Source: UBA1181 sp963626555 (GTDB lineage: Bacteria > Bacteroidota > Bacteroidia > Bacteroidales > Paludibacteraceae). Taken from it: DNA of 18,170 nucleotides. The position numbers and the translations under genes were made by a program. Each line of letters begins with the position of its first letter. The stretch's first letter is position 1. The stretch spans positions 1 to 18,170 of the forward strand of contig CAVFXQ010000047.1 in assembly GCA_963626555.1 (NCBI GenBank), written 5' to 3'. Positions 7,483-15,145 of the stretch are shown here, piece by piece. The notes beneath the pieces are model-generated. The model had not been told where the DNA came from, did no database searches, and worked only from the letters and a program-made list of their open reading frames with translations.

Positions 7483-8637
7483 CTATCTGAACATACTTTT
7501 GAAATGTTTGATAAATTCACGTTTCGCACTTGCCGACGGCTGTACATTGTCTGAATTTGCCAAATCTTCAAAAATCTTCTTCTCATCTTTGCTCAACTTC
7601 TCTGGTATGTAAACACCAATGTTGACGAGCAAATCTCCTGTTCCATAGCCATTCACACTTGGTAGTCCTTTGCCTTTCAATCGAAGCATTTTGCCTGGTT
7701 GTGTTCCTGGGTCAATCTTCACTTTCACCTTCGAATCTACTGTTGGAATCTCTACTGTTCCACCGTTGATTGCTGTGGTTACGGGCAATAACAGGTTGTA
7801 TATCAAGTCATTCTCGTCTCGAATCAACTCTGGGTCTTGCTCTTCCTCAATCACAATGTATAGGTCTCCGTCAACACCTCCATGTCGCGCCGCATTTCCT
7901 TTTCCTCGCATAGACAGCTGCATTCCGTCTGCGACACCTGCCGGTATCTTCACCGAAATCACCTCGTCCGACATCACGATTCCTTCGCCATTACAGAAAG
8001 AACATTTCTTCTTGATGATTTTTCCCTCTCCGCCGCAGTCTGGACAAACGGACTGTGTCTGCATGGCTCCAAAAATAGAATTTTGCACTCTCGTGATGCG
8101 ACCGGTTCCCTTACATCTATCGCATGTCGTGTACTCGTTGCCATCTGCTCCTGTTCCATTACAGTGCGAACATGCAACATACCTCTTGACTTTTATCTTT
8201 TTTTCGACTCCCGTGGCTATCTCTTTCAATGAAAGTTTCAAACGCGCGCGAAGGTCGGTTCCCTTCCTCGTCTGACGGTATGTTCTCCCAGAGCCGCCTC
8301 CGAATCCTTCTCCGAAGAAACTGCTAAAGTGTCCACCAAACAAGTCTCCAAAGTTGGAGAAAATATCCTCCATAGACATTCCTTGTCCGCTGAATCCGCC
8401 TCCTGCTGCGCCTCCTACGCCTGCGTGTCCGAATTGGTCATATCGCTGTCGTTTTTGTGGGTCGCTCAACACGTCATAAGCTTCTGCGGCTTCCTTGAAC
8501 TTCTCCTCTGCCTCTTTGTCTCCCGGATTTTTGTCTGGGTGGTATTGTATGGCTTTTTTTCTATATGCTTTTTTTATTTCGTCAGCACTCGCTGTCTTTG
8601 AGACACCTAGCACTTCGTAATAATCTCTTTTCTCCAT
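7483..8637 (-). CDS. dnaJ: Chaperone protein DnaJ (Hsp40)
   Basis: Co-chaperone that binds unfolded clients and stimulates DnaK ATPase. All class I DnaJ parts are present in 384 residues, a normal length: J domain with HPD at 33-35, a Gly/Phe-rich linker (about 72-117), four CxxCxGxG zinc modules (156-163, 172-179, 198-205 and 212-219), and two beta-rich client-binding domains followed by a C-terminal dimerisation segment. It lies 20 bp downstream of grpE on the same strand with no hairpin between, so the two are almost certainly co-transcribed. dnaK is not in the window. The gene ends at a bidirectional terminator shared with cvfB. Confidence 0.98.
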   Translation of the reverse strand: MEKRDYYEVLGVSKTASADEIKKAYRKKAIQYHPDKNPGDKEAEEKFKEAAEAYDVLSDPQKRQRYDQFGHAGVGGAAGGGFSGQGMSMEDIFSNFGDLFGGHFSSFFGEGFGGGSGRTYRQTRKGTDLRARLKLSLKEIATGVEKKIKVKRYVACSHCNGTGADGNEYTTCDRCKGTGRITRVQNSIFGAMQTQSVCPDCGGEGKIIKKKCSFCNGEGIVMSDEVISVKIPAGVADGMQLSMRGKGNAARHGGVDGDLYIVIEEEQDPELIRDENDLIYNLLLPVTTAINGGTVEIPTVDSKVKVKIDPGTQPGKMLRLKGKGLPSVNGYGTGDLLVNIGVYIPEKLSKDEKKIFEDLANSDNVQPSASAKREFIKHFKSMFR

Positions 8638-8657
8638 CTTTTTTCCTTTCGTCTTTT

Positions 8658-9242
8658 TTATTCACCAACGACTACTTTGGCATAGCGAATGACTTTCTCG
8701 TTTAGGGTGTAACCCTTCTGCGTGCAGTCTATCACCTTACCTTTTAGGTCGTCTGTCGGAGCAGGAATCTTCGCAATGGCCTCGTGGAAGTCTGTGTCAA
8801 ATCCTTGTGCGTCTGTCTGTATCTCTTTAACACCTTTCTGCTCTAAAAATTTAACGAACTTACTGTGAATCAGTTGCATACCTTCTTTCACGGCTTCCAC
8901 TTCTTTTGCCTCGCTCATTGCTTTCTCGGCTCTCTCAAAGTCGTCTATCAATGGCAATAAGTCTTTGAAGATATTCTCGCCTGCCGACTTGATCAAATCA
9001 GACTTCTCTTTCAACGTGCGTTTCTTATAATTCTCAAAATCGGCGTAAAGACGCAAATAGTCATTGTGCATCGTCTCACATTTCTGCTTCAACTCGTCAA
9101 CCTCTTTCTGAAAATCTGCCGTTTTGTCAGTCTCTTCTGCGTTGCCTGTCTCGTCAGTCTTTGTTTGAGTCTCTTCCTTGTTCTCTGTAACTTCTTCATT
9201 CACAGATTTTTGCTCTTGACTCTCTTGCTTCTGATCTTCCAT
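8658..9242 (-). CDS. grpE: Nucleotide exchange factor GrpE
   Basis: Releases ADP from DnaK so that the chaperone cycle can continue; acts as a homodimer in the cytoplasm. In 194 residues it has an acidic, low-complexity N-terminus (1-43), a long dimer coiled coil containing YLRLYADFENYKKRT (62-76), the four-helix region, and the C-terminal beta domain with the family signature from FDTDFHEAIAKIP (148-160) to GYTLNEKVIRYAKVVV (177-192). It is the first gene of a grpE-dnaJ unit, a common arrangement. Its upstream region, shared with divergent kdsB, lacks both a canonical TAnnTTTG box and a CIRCE element but contains a cluster of TGTCA half-sites, which could carry the heat-shock control. Confidence 0.97.
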   Translation of the reverse strand: MEDQKQESQEQKSVNEEVTENKEETQTKTDETGNAEETDKTADFQKEVDELKQKCETMHNDYLRLYADFENYKKRTLKEKSDLIKSAGENIFKDLLPLIDDFERAEKAMSEAKEVEAVKEGMQLIHSKFVKFLEQKGVKEIQTDAQGFDTDFHEAIAKIPAPTDDLKGKVIDCTQKGYTLNEKVIRYAKVVVGE

Positions 9243-9309
9243 ATTATAGTTTTTTATTTATTTTCTTTCTTTTACTATTTTGTATGCTCAAATAGTTTGC
9301 CATTCTGTC

Positions 9310-9363
9310 TTGTCAGTCATTTTGTCAGTTGTCGCCTCTGAATTGTGACAAATTTGTCAGTTG
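9310..9363. promoter_or_regulatory. TGTCA repeat/palindrome cluster between grpE and kdsB
   Basis: TTGTCAGT occurs three times (9310-9317, 9322-9329, 9354-9361), the last two extended to an exact 11-bp direct repeat TTTGTCAGTTG at 9321-9331 and 9353-9363, 32 bp apart. TGACAAATTTGTCA at 9346-9359 is a perfect 14-bp palindrome overlapping the third copy. The distal repeat ends on the TTG of the kdsB promoter; the proximal two lie where the grpE -33 region would be. A shared regulator site is an inference. Confidence 0.5.
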
Positions 9364-9391
9364 CCTTTCTCATTCATTATATATATTTTTG
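9361..9391 (+). promoter_or_regulatory. Putative kdsB promoter
   Basis: TTG at 9361-9363, a 20-bp spacer and TATTTTTG at 9384-9391 match the Bacteroidota promoter pattern. The predicted transcript would start near 9398, leaving a leader of under 20 nt before the ATG at 9415. Confidence 0.6.
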
Positions 9392-9414
9392 CTTTGTTTT
9401 TGTGTCTATAATAT

Positions 9415-10206
9415 ATGAGTATGGATAAAAGTAAATTTATAGGAATTATTCCTGCAAGATATGCGTCTTCGCGCTTTCCTGGAAAGCCTTTGCAACTGAT
9501 TGGTGGCAAAAGTATGATTCAGCGTGTCTACGAACAGGTTTCTATGGTTCTTGACACTGTTTATGTGGCAACAGACGACCAACGGATTTTTGATGCAGTC
9601 GTGGCTTTCGGTGGTAGGGTGGTTATGACGTCTTCCAACCACAAAAGTGGTACAGACCGCGTTTTCGAGGCATTCCAAAAGATAGGGGAAGGTAAGGAGG
9701 TGGTTATCAACATTCAAGGCGATGAACCTTTTATACAAACTTCTCAAATTGAGACGATCTGCCAATGTTTCAACGACCCTTCCACACAAATAGCAACCCT
9801 CGTAAAGCCTTTTACTCCTTCCGACGGAACAACTGCGCTTTTCAATCCTAACTCCCCTAAAGTATTGATCAACAAAAATGGAGAAGCTATTTATTTCAGT
9901 AGAAATGTGATTCCTTATCTCCGTGGAAAAGAGCAAAATGAGTGGATAAACCTCCATACTTACTTTAAGCATATCGGTATGTATGCCTACCGAGGAGATG
10001 TCTTGGCAGAAATCACTGCATTGCCTCAATCTTCTCTTGAATTGGCAGAGTCTTTGGAACAATTGCGTTGGATAGAGAACGGCTACAAAATAAAAGTCGG
10101 ACAAACAAATGTCGAGACTATTGGTATTGATACGCCTGAGGATTTGCAACGTGCCGAGGCCTTCTTGAAAATGAGGACTGAGCTTTTTGAAACTAACAAG
10201 ATATGA
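9415..10206 (+). CDS. kdsB: 3-deoxy-manno-octulosonate cytidylyltransferase (CMP-Kdo synthetase)
   Basis: Activates Kdo with CTP to CMP-Kdo, the donor for the inner core of lipopolysaccharide or lipooligosaccharide; cytoplasmic. The family signature PARYASSRFPGKPL (13-26) binds the nucleotide, VATDD (51-55) and SGTDR (78-82) are conserved, and NIQGDEPF (99-106) carries the metal-binding aspartate. Length 263 is close to the usual 250. The start at 9415 was chosen because it is the first ATG after the predicted promoter; the ATG at 9421 is an alternative. The stop codon overlaps the start of the next gene (ATGA), so translation of the two is likely coupled. It shares an upstream region with divergent grpE. 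Confidence 0.97.
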   Translation: MSMDKSKFIGIIPARYASSRFPGKPLQLIGGKSMIQRVYEQVSMVLDTVYVATDDQRIFDAVVAFGGRVVMTSSNHKSGTDRVFEAFQKIGEGKEVVINIQGDEPFIQTSQIETICQCFNDPSTQIATLVKPFTPSDGTTALFNPNSPKVLINKNGEAIYFSRNVIPYLRGKEQNEWINLHTYFKHIGMYAYRGDVLAEITALPQSSLELAESLEQLRWIENGYKIKVGQTNVETIGIDTPEDLQRAEAFLKMRTELFETNKI

Positions 10207-11474
10207 CAAATCGTCCCTCTATACAGCCGTTAGGAAATCTTTCTTTTCCTAATTTCTCAAGTTCAAAATTGTCTAACCAAATTCCAATTGATTTTATTGA
10301 GGTTGACCTTCAGGATTTGGTTGTTCTTGATTTCGTGTTTGGTGTAGGTACTGCTCATCAAAAGAATTTTTTCGTCAATAGTTTTGCATTGAAGATGTTG
10401 TTGGAGGGAACTTCTAAGCATTCTTCAAAACAAGTTTCTGAGTTTTTGGATTACCATGGTGCGTCTATAAGTCCGAAAAGCGATCGTGAATATTCCAGAA
10501 TTAGGATTGTCGTGCTTCGGAAGTATCTGCCCCAGTTTTTGCCTTTCTTATATGAGGTATTCTCAGACCCTATCTTCCCAACGTCTGAATTTGAAATTAA
10601 AAGGAGAAGATTCCGACAAAGTTTTGAGGTGGATGAGCAGACTGTTGAAACTATGGCTTATCGAGGCTTTTTTAGTTGTATTTATGGAGCTGAGGGTACT
10701 TTTGGACGAATTCCAGTCTTGTTAGATATTGATAACCTGCAATTAGATTGGGTGAAGAATTTCTACAATGATAATTATCGTTTTGAAAATCTAAAGATCT
10801 ATATATCTGGAAAATTTTCTGATAATGATTACAAAATGATTGATGAAACTTTTGGCTCCATACCTTTGTCTACGGATTATGCGAAACCGAAATTCAATTA
10901 TATTGAGAGTCCATTTTCTGAACGTCAACTATATTTGCCGAAAAAGGATTCTGTGCAGTCGTGCGTTAGGATAGGTCGTCGGTTGTTTCACTTAAATGAT
11001 GCTTCTGATTTGGATGGCTTTTGTGTATTAAACACAGTTCTTGGTGGTTATTTTGGTAGCCGTCTGATGAAAAACATTAGAGAAGAGAAAGGATTTACCT
11101 ATGGCATTGGTTCTGGTCTCTCTTACGTTTCTAATGATGTGATTTGGTGTATCTCTACTCAAACGGGTAACCAATATGTTGAACCTTTGCTTGAAGAGGT
11201 CTATCATGAAATTGAATTGTTACAAAATGAATTGATTCCAGAGAAGGAACTGGCGCAAGTGAAAAATTATGCTACGGGTGTTATGCTTCGTACCACTGAA
11301 AGTGTATCGTCTTTGATCTCTTATTATACAACGTTAGACTTGCTGTCGAAGAATTTTCCTCAAGTATATCAAAAAAGGGCAGAGGTCTTACGCAATATCT
11401 CTGCGGAAGAAATTCGTTGTCTCGCTCAAAAATATTTCCAAAAATCTACTTTTTACGAAGTAGTTGCAGGGTAA
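10203..11474 (+). CDS. M16 (insulinase/MPP-like) family protein, zinc-site degenerate
   Basis: A 423-residue protein with the two-lobed M16 fold: the N-terminal lobe contains MLLEGTSKHSSKQVSEFLDY (65-84), matching the region after the zinc motif of M16 peptidases, and the C-terminal lobe has GSRLMKNIREEKGFTYGIGS (near residue 285), the conserved substrate-binding stretch. Aligning the conserved G-T pair places S60, L63 and K64 at the positions of the HxxEH zinc ligands and catalytic glutamate, so it is very probably not a peptidase by itself. Zinc-less M16 proteins normally act as partners of an active subunit; none is encoded here. No signal peptide is seen. Its ATG overlaps the kdsB stop, and a terminator follows. 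The fold assignment is good; the function is unknown. Confidence 0.85.
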   Translation: MTNRPSIQPLGNLSFPNFSSSKLSNQIPIDFIEVDLQDLVVLDFVFGVGTAHQKNFFVNSFALKMLLEGTSKHSSKQVSEFLDYHGASISPKSDREYSRIRIVVLRKYLPQFLPFLYEVFSDPIFPTSEFEIKRRRFRQSFEVDEQTVETMAYRGFFSCIYGAEGTFGRIPVLLDIDNLQLDWVKNFYNDNYRFENLKIYISGKFSDNDYKMIDETFGSIPLSTDYAKPKFNYIESPFSERQLYLPKKDSVQSCVRIGRRLFHLNDASDLDGFCVLNTVLGGYFGSRLMKNIREEKGFTYGIGSGLSYVSNDVIWCISTQTGNQYVEPLLEEVYHEIELLQNELIPEKELAQVKNYATGVMLRTTESVSSLISYYTTLDLLSKNFPQVYQKRAEVLRNISAEEIRCLAQKYFQKSTFYEVVAG

Positions 11475-11488
11475 ATGAAGTGAAATAA

Positions 11489-11533
11489 AAAAGAAGCGCA
11501 AATCTCAATATACGAGGATTTTGCGCTTCTTTT
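11489..11533. terminator. Bidirectional terminator between the M16 gene and der
   Basis: AAAAGAAGCGCAAA (11489-11502) and TTTGCGCTTCTTTT (11520-11533) form a perfect 14-bp stem with a 17-nt loop. The outer A and T runs serve as U-tracts for the two convergent genes. Confidence 0.9.
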
Positions 11534-11547
11534 ATAATCATCACTCT

Positions 11548-12861
11548 CTACTTCTGACGGATAAAGATATTAATTGGCGTACCTGTGAAATCCCACTCCG
11601 AACGAAGTTTGTTCTCCAAAAAACGCTTGTAGGGTTCTTTTACATATTGAGGCAGGTTGGCATAGAACACGAATGAAGGTATTTGTGTGTCTGGCAACTG
11701 CATAACATACTTGATTTTAATGTACTTACCCTTGTTGGCTGGTGGGGGATAGTTTTCTATCAGCGGTAAGAAAAACTCATTGAGTTTACTTGTTGTAATC
11801 TTTTTCTTCTTGTTTTCATACACCTCTTTTGCCGCCTCCATAACCTTTAGGATTCTCTGCTTCGTGATAGCGGAGGTGAATATGATAGGGAAATCGGTAA
11901 ACGGTGCTAAACGCTCTCTGATCGCTTTTTCAACTATAAGCGTACTTTTCGCATCTTTCTCCGTTATCAAATCCCATTTATTGACACAGACTACGAGTCC
12001 TTTCTTGTTGCGCTGTATCAACTGAACAATATTCATATCCTGCGCTTCAATGCCTCGTGTGGCATCAATCATTAAAATGCAGACATCAGAATTTTCAATG
12101 GAACGAATAGAGCGGATGACGGAAAAATACTCCAAGTCTTCGGTTACTTTTCCTTTTTTTCGTATTCCTGCAGTGTCAACCAACACGAAATCAAACCCAA
12201 ACTTGTTGAAGCGTGTATTTGTGCTGTCACGCGTTGTCCCTGCTATGTCCGTAACAATATAGCGGTCTTCTCCGATAAAAGCATTGATGATAGACGATTT
12301 TCCTGCATTGGGTCTTCCTACAACTGCAATGTGTGGTAACTCTATCTCATCGTCTTCTTCTACCTTCTTTGGCAACTTCTCTAAGATGAGGTCTAACAAA
12401 TCTCCTGTACCTGCTCCTGAAATAGAGGAAATATTGATTGGGTCACCCAAACCTAAACGATAGAATTCGGCAGAGTAGTATTGTGTTTCTGTATTGTCAA
12501 CTTTATTACTTACCAAAATCACAGGCTTCTTGTTCTGACGAAGAATCTGTGCCACTTGGTCGTCTAAATCTGTTACTCCACTCATCACATCAACGACGAA
12601 TAGTATCACATCGGCCTCCTCTATGGCTATCTTCACCTGCTTACGTATTTCCTCTTCAAAAATATCGTCTGAATTGACCACCCAACCTCCTGTGTCAATG
12701 ATAGAAAATTCCTGCCCGTTCCAATCTACCTTTCCATATTGGCGGTCACGAGTAGTCCCCGCTTCTTCATTTACAATGGCTCGGCGTGTTTGGGTTAATC
12801 TATTGAATAATGTCGATTTCCCTACATTAGGTCGACCGACAATGGCAACTAAATTACTCAT
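11548..12861 (-). CDS. der: Ribosome biogenesis GTPase Der (EngA)
   Basis: Essential double GTPase needed for maturation of the 50S ribosomal subunit. Two tandem G domains are visible: the first with GRPNVGKST (9-17), DTGG (56-59) and NKVD (119-122); the second with GRPNAGKSS (182-190), DTAG (229-232) and NKWD (294-297). They are joined by an acidic linker (about 166-175, EEDDEIE) and followed by the KH-like C-terminal domain (about 350-437). The length of 437 is typical. It lies 84 bp downstream of era on the same strand without an intrinsic terminator or obvious promoter between them, so co-transcription is likely. The intervening stem (12894-12902 with 12909-12917) has no T run. Confidence 0.98.
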   Translation of the reverse strand: MSNLVAIVGRPNVGKSTLFNRLTQTRRAIVNEEAGTTRDRQYGKVDWNGQEFSIIDTGGWVVNSDDIFEEEIRKQVKIAIEEADVILFVVDVMSGVTDLDDQVAQILRQNKKPVILVSNKVDNTETQYYSAEFYRLGLGDPINISSISGAGTGDLLDLILEKLPKKVEEDDEIELPHIAVVGRPNAGKSSIINAFIGEDRYIVTDIAGTTRDSTNTRFNKFGFDFVLVDTAGIRKKGKVTEDLEYFSVIRSIRSIENSDVCILMIDATRGIEAQDMNIVQLIQRNKKGLVVCVNKWDLITEKDAKSTLIVEKAIRERLAPFTDFPIIFTSAITKQRILKVMEAAKEVYENKKKKITTSKLNEFFLPLIENYPPPANKGKYIKIKYVMQLPDTQIPSFVFYANLPQYVKEPYKRFLENKLRSEWDFTGTPINIFIRQK

Positions 12862-12945
12862 TTTAATGTTATTTTATTTAGGATTTAGTTGTTGATTCTT
12901 TACGTGGATAAAGAGTCTTTTGGAAATCTTCTGAACAACTCACTA

Positions 12946-13827
12946 TTATTCAGGCTGATATCCAAATTCTTTTAGTTTCTTATCTCTGTTTCTCCAATCT
13001 TTCTCTACCTTGACAAAAATCTCCAAAAAGACTTTTTTGTCGAAGAAACTCTCTATGTCTTTTCTGGCTTCAATACCGATCTTCTTCAGCATCTTACCGC
13101 CCTGTCCGATAATGATTCCCTTCTGTGAATCGCGTTCTACATAGATGACAGCGTTTATTCTTATCAGTTTCTTATCTTCCTTAAACTGTTCAACCACGAC
13201 TTCTACTGAATATGGAATTTCCTTATCATACGAGGTTAGAATCTTTTCTCTGATAATCTCCGTGACGAAGAATCTCGCAGGTTTGTCGGTCAACGCATCT
13301 TTCTCAAAAAATGGAGGGGAGTCTGGCAACAAGTCCTTGATACGTTTGAGTAGATAGTCTAAGTTGAAATTGTTTTTCGCCGAAATCGGAATAATCTCTG
13401 CATTAGGTAATTCAGATCCCCATTTTTCAACAAGAGCCTCCAAATCTTTTTGGTTCGTCAAATCGATCTTATTGATGACCAAGATAACAGGGGCTTTTTG
13501 CTTTTTCACCTTCTCCAAAAACTCTGCGTTTTTATCCGCTTTTTCCACCATGTCTGTGACGTAGAGGATGACATCGGCATCTGTCAAAGCACTGGTCGAG
13601 AAACTAAGCATCGACTCCTGTAACTTATAGTTTGGCTTCAACACTCCAGGTGTGTCTGAATAGACAATCTGGAAATCCTCTCCATTCACAATACCTAAAA
13701 TACGATGACGAGTTGTCTGCGCTTTCGAGGTGATGATAGAGATTTTCTCGCCAACAAGCGCGTTCATCAGTGTAGACTTGCCCACATTAGGGTTTCCAAC
13801 TATATTTACGAAGCCAGCCTTATGCAT
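12946..13827 (-). CDS. era: GTPase Era
   Basis: Essential GTPase that binds the 3' end of 16S rRNA during assembly of the small ribosomal subunit. The G domain has GNPNVGKST (11-19), TTRHR (38-42), DTPG (58-61), NKID (119-122) and SAK (149-151). The C-terminal KH domain carries the RNA-binding GQGG loop (241-244) within IIIGQGGKMLKKIG. At 293 residues it has the normal length. It begins the era-der unit; a TATCTTTG box sits about 38 bp upstream of the start. It is divergent from the DUF805 gene. Confidence 0.98.
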   Translation of the reverse strand: MHKAGFVNIVGNPNVGKSTLMNALVGEKISIITSKAQTTRHRILGIVNGEDFQIVYSDTPGVLKPNYKLQESMLSFSTSALTDADVILYVTDMVEKADKNAEFLEKVKKQKAPVILVINKIDLTNQKDLEALVEKWGSELPNAEIIPISAKNNFNLDYLLKRIKDLLPDSPPFFEKDALTDKPARFFVTEIIREKILTSYDKEIPYSVEVVVEQFKEDKKLIRINAVIYVERDSQKGIIIGQGGKMLKKIGIEARKDIESFFDKKVFLEIFVKVEKDWRNRDKKLKEFGYQPE

Positions 13828-13864
13828 GTAACAATTTTTACAAATACGATTTCACAAATTTTCG

Positions 13865-13872
13865 CAAAGATA
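13865..13872 (-). promoter_or_regulatory. Putative era promoter -7 box (TATCTTTG)
   Basis: On the minus strand TATCTTTG matches TAnnTTTG and would place the transcript start about 30 nt before the era ATG. The -33 TTG is not found at 19-21 bp. It is preceded by the same base as the manC box, giving an identical 9-mer. Confidence 0.45.
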
Positions 13873-13888
13873 GTAAAAGTTTTTACAC

Positions 13889-13896
13889 TATTTTTG
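13889..13896 (+). promoter_or_regulatory. Possible -7 box of the DUF805 gene
   Basis: TATTTTTG matches TAnnTTTG 28 bp before the start codon at 13924. The -33 element is unclear, because TTCG is 24 bp upstream. It lies back to back with the era box, so the two promoters would share less than 35 bp. Confidence 0.3.
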
Positions 13897-13923
13897 TTTT
13901 GTTATTTTTAATAAAGTTTAATT

Positions 13924-14313
13924 ATGATTGAGAATTTTAAAAATGTTATTTTTAACAACTATGCAAATTTTGAGGGAAGAGCCCGCCGGAGAGAGTTTTG
14001 GTTGTTTTCCTTAGTGAATTTTTTTGTTTTTATCATTTGTTTTGCTGCCATTCTCTATGGTTCTGTATACAATACCTATGTGGTAATTGCAGCAGCATAC
14101 GTTTTTTCAATTTTGTATTCTTTGGTTTTGTGGACTCCTTGCATCGCTCTGTGGGTAAGAAGACTTCATGACATAAATATATCTGGGTTGTGGATTCTAA
14201 TTGCTTTTATCCCTTTTATTGGATCTATTGTTTTGTTCGTCTTCTCCGTTCTCCCTGGCACAGAGGGTGAGAATGATTATGGACCAGACCCTAAAGCAAA
14301 TGAATTAATGTAA
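13924..14313 (+). CDS. DUF805 family small inner-membrane protein
   Basis: A 129-residue hydrophobic protein of the DUF805 family (E. coli YhaH/YhaI-like). It starts with a short cytoplasmic segment containing the family signature FEGRARRREFWLF (17-29), followed by about three to four membrane segments (roughly 26-46, 50-77 and 89-110), an intramembrane-border motif VRRLHDI near residues 78-84, and the end motif NDYGPDPKAN. The biochemical function of this family is not known. It is a single gene between divergent era and a convergent nucleotidyltransferase gene, with a terminator 18 bp after the stop. Confidence 0.88.
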   Translation: MIENFKNVIFNNYANFEGRARRREFWLFSLVNFFVFIICFAAILYGSVYNTYVVIAAAYVFSILYSLVLWTPCIALWVRRLHDINISGLWILIAFIPFIGSIVLFVFSVLPGTEGENDYGPDPKANELM

Positions 14314-14330
14314 TTTAATTGTATTCCTAA

Positions 14331-14364
14331 AAAGGGGGAGCAGTAATGTTCCCCTTTCTTTTTT
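14331..14364. terminator. Terminator between the DUF805 and nucleotidyltransferase genes
   Basis: AAAGGGG (14331-14337) pairs with CCCCTTT (14351-14357), followed on the plus strand by CTTTTTT. Read on the minus strand the stem is followed by five T, so it may act on both convergent genes, more strongly on the plus strand. Confidence 0.8.
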
Positions 14365-14371
14365 CTATTTA

Positions 14372-15118
14372 TCAATGGTTTCCCATCAAACACTTGATTA
14401 ACTTTTCCGCCTCAGCTAAACTCTCAAGCTTACCTACATCGATCATCTTCTGCCTGTCATTTACGACTCCTCCTATGTTGATTTTGCCACAACTGCCAAT
14501 ATAAAAATCCATAATTGGAAACTTGGTGGGGTAGTCTATCATATATGGAAAGATTTTTGGTGAGATAATGTGAATGCCCGAAAAGGCTAATTTGTCATAG
14601 TCTTGGACTTTCAGATTTTTGATAGGGGATTTTATCTCTCCTGTCTTGATATTAGTCCATCCTTTCATCTTCATTTGTTGGTCGAACAAAAGATAACGAG
14701 CGGTGTCTCTATGTTTTACGAGCAAAGTTGCAAGATTGTCGCTCTCGCAATGTCTCTGATAAAGTTCTTTCAAATCAACGTCAGAGATAATATCCACATT
14801 ATGCACCAAAAAGGGTTTCCCATCGTCAAAGAAATGTGCTGCTTTACGAATGCCTCCACCTGTGTCTAACAACATCTCTCGTTCGTCAGAAATCTCTATC
14901 CTCAACCCGAAATTTTTCTTTTCTTCCAAATAAGAATATATCATTTCGGCATGATGATGCACATTGATGATGAGTTCGTCAAAACCTGCATTGGCTAATT
15001 TGGTTACTACATGTTCTAATAGCGTCTTACCTGCAATAGGTACTAAGGCCTTGGGTAATGTATCGGTAATTGGCTTAAGCCGTGTGCCTAAACCCGCTGC
15101 AAATATCATCGCCTTCAT
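14372..15118 (-). CDS. Sugar-1-phosphate nucleotidyltransferase, MurU/HddC-like
   Basis: A 248-residue cytoplasmic nucleotidyltransferase. The NTP-binding loop GLGTRLKPITDTLPKAL (9-25), the base-contacting LLDTGGGI (83-90), the metal-binding aspartate in HNVDII (D109) and FSGIHIIS further on are those of the small single-domain NTP_transferase family. Its nearest known types are MurNAc-1-phosphate uridylyltransferase (MurU, peptidoglycan recycling) and heptose-1-phosphate guanylyltransferase (HddC); sequence alone does not separate them here. The usual partner of MurU, the AmgK sugar kinase, is not in the window. It lies 27 bp after the S41 protease gene on the same strand, so it is probably co-transcribed with it, and it ends at a terminator facing the DUF805 gene. 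Confidence 0.82.
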   Translation of the reverse strand: MKAMIFAAGLGTRLKPITDTLPKALVPIAGKTLLEHVVTKLANAGFDELIINVHHHAEMIYSYLEEKKNFGLRIEISDEREMLLDTGGGIRKAAHFFDDGKPFLVHNVDIISDVDLKELYQRHCESDNLATLLVKHRDTARYLLFDQQMKMKGWTNIKTGEIKSPIKNLKVQDYDKLAFSGIHIISPKIFPYMIDYPTKFPIMDFYIGSCGKINIGGVVNDRQKMIDVGKLESLAEAEKLIKCLMGNH

Positions 15119-15145
15119 CTTCTCTTTAAACTCTTAAATCATTAA

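Noticed and set aside
9243..9414. CIRCE element (HrcA operator) upstream of grpE
   Set aside because: TTAGCACTC-N9-GAGTGCTAA or a close variant is not present; the region instead holds TGTCA repeats.
9406..10209. A 267-codon open frame exactly antisense to kdsB
   Set aside because: It is in codon register with kdsB, so it stays open simply because kdsB avoids TTA, CTA and TCA codons. The translated product is Cys/His-rich without any domain, and kdsB itself is unmistakable.
12894..12917. Inverted repeat between era and der as a terminator
   Set aside because: The stem (nine pairs with one wobble, 6-nt loop) is not followed by a T run on the minus strand, so it is unlikely to stop era transcripts before der.
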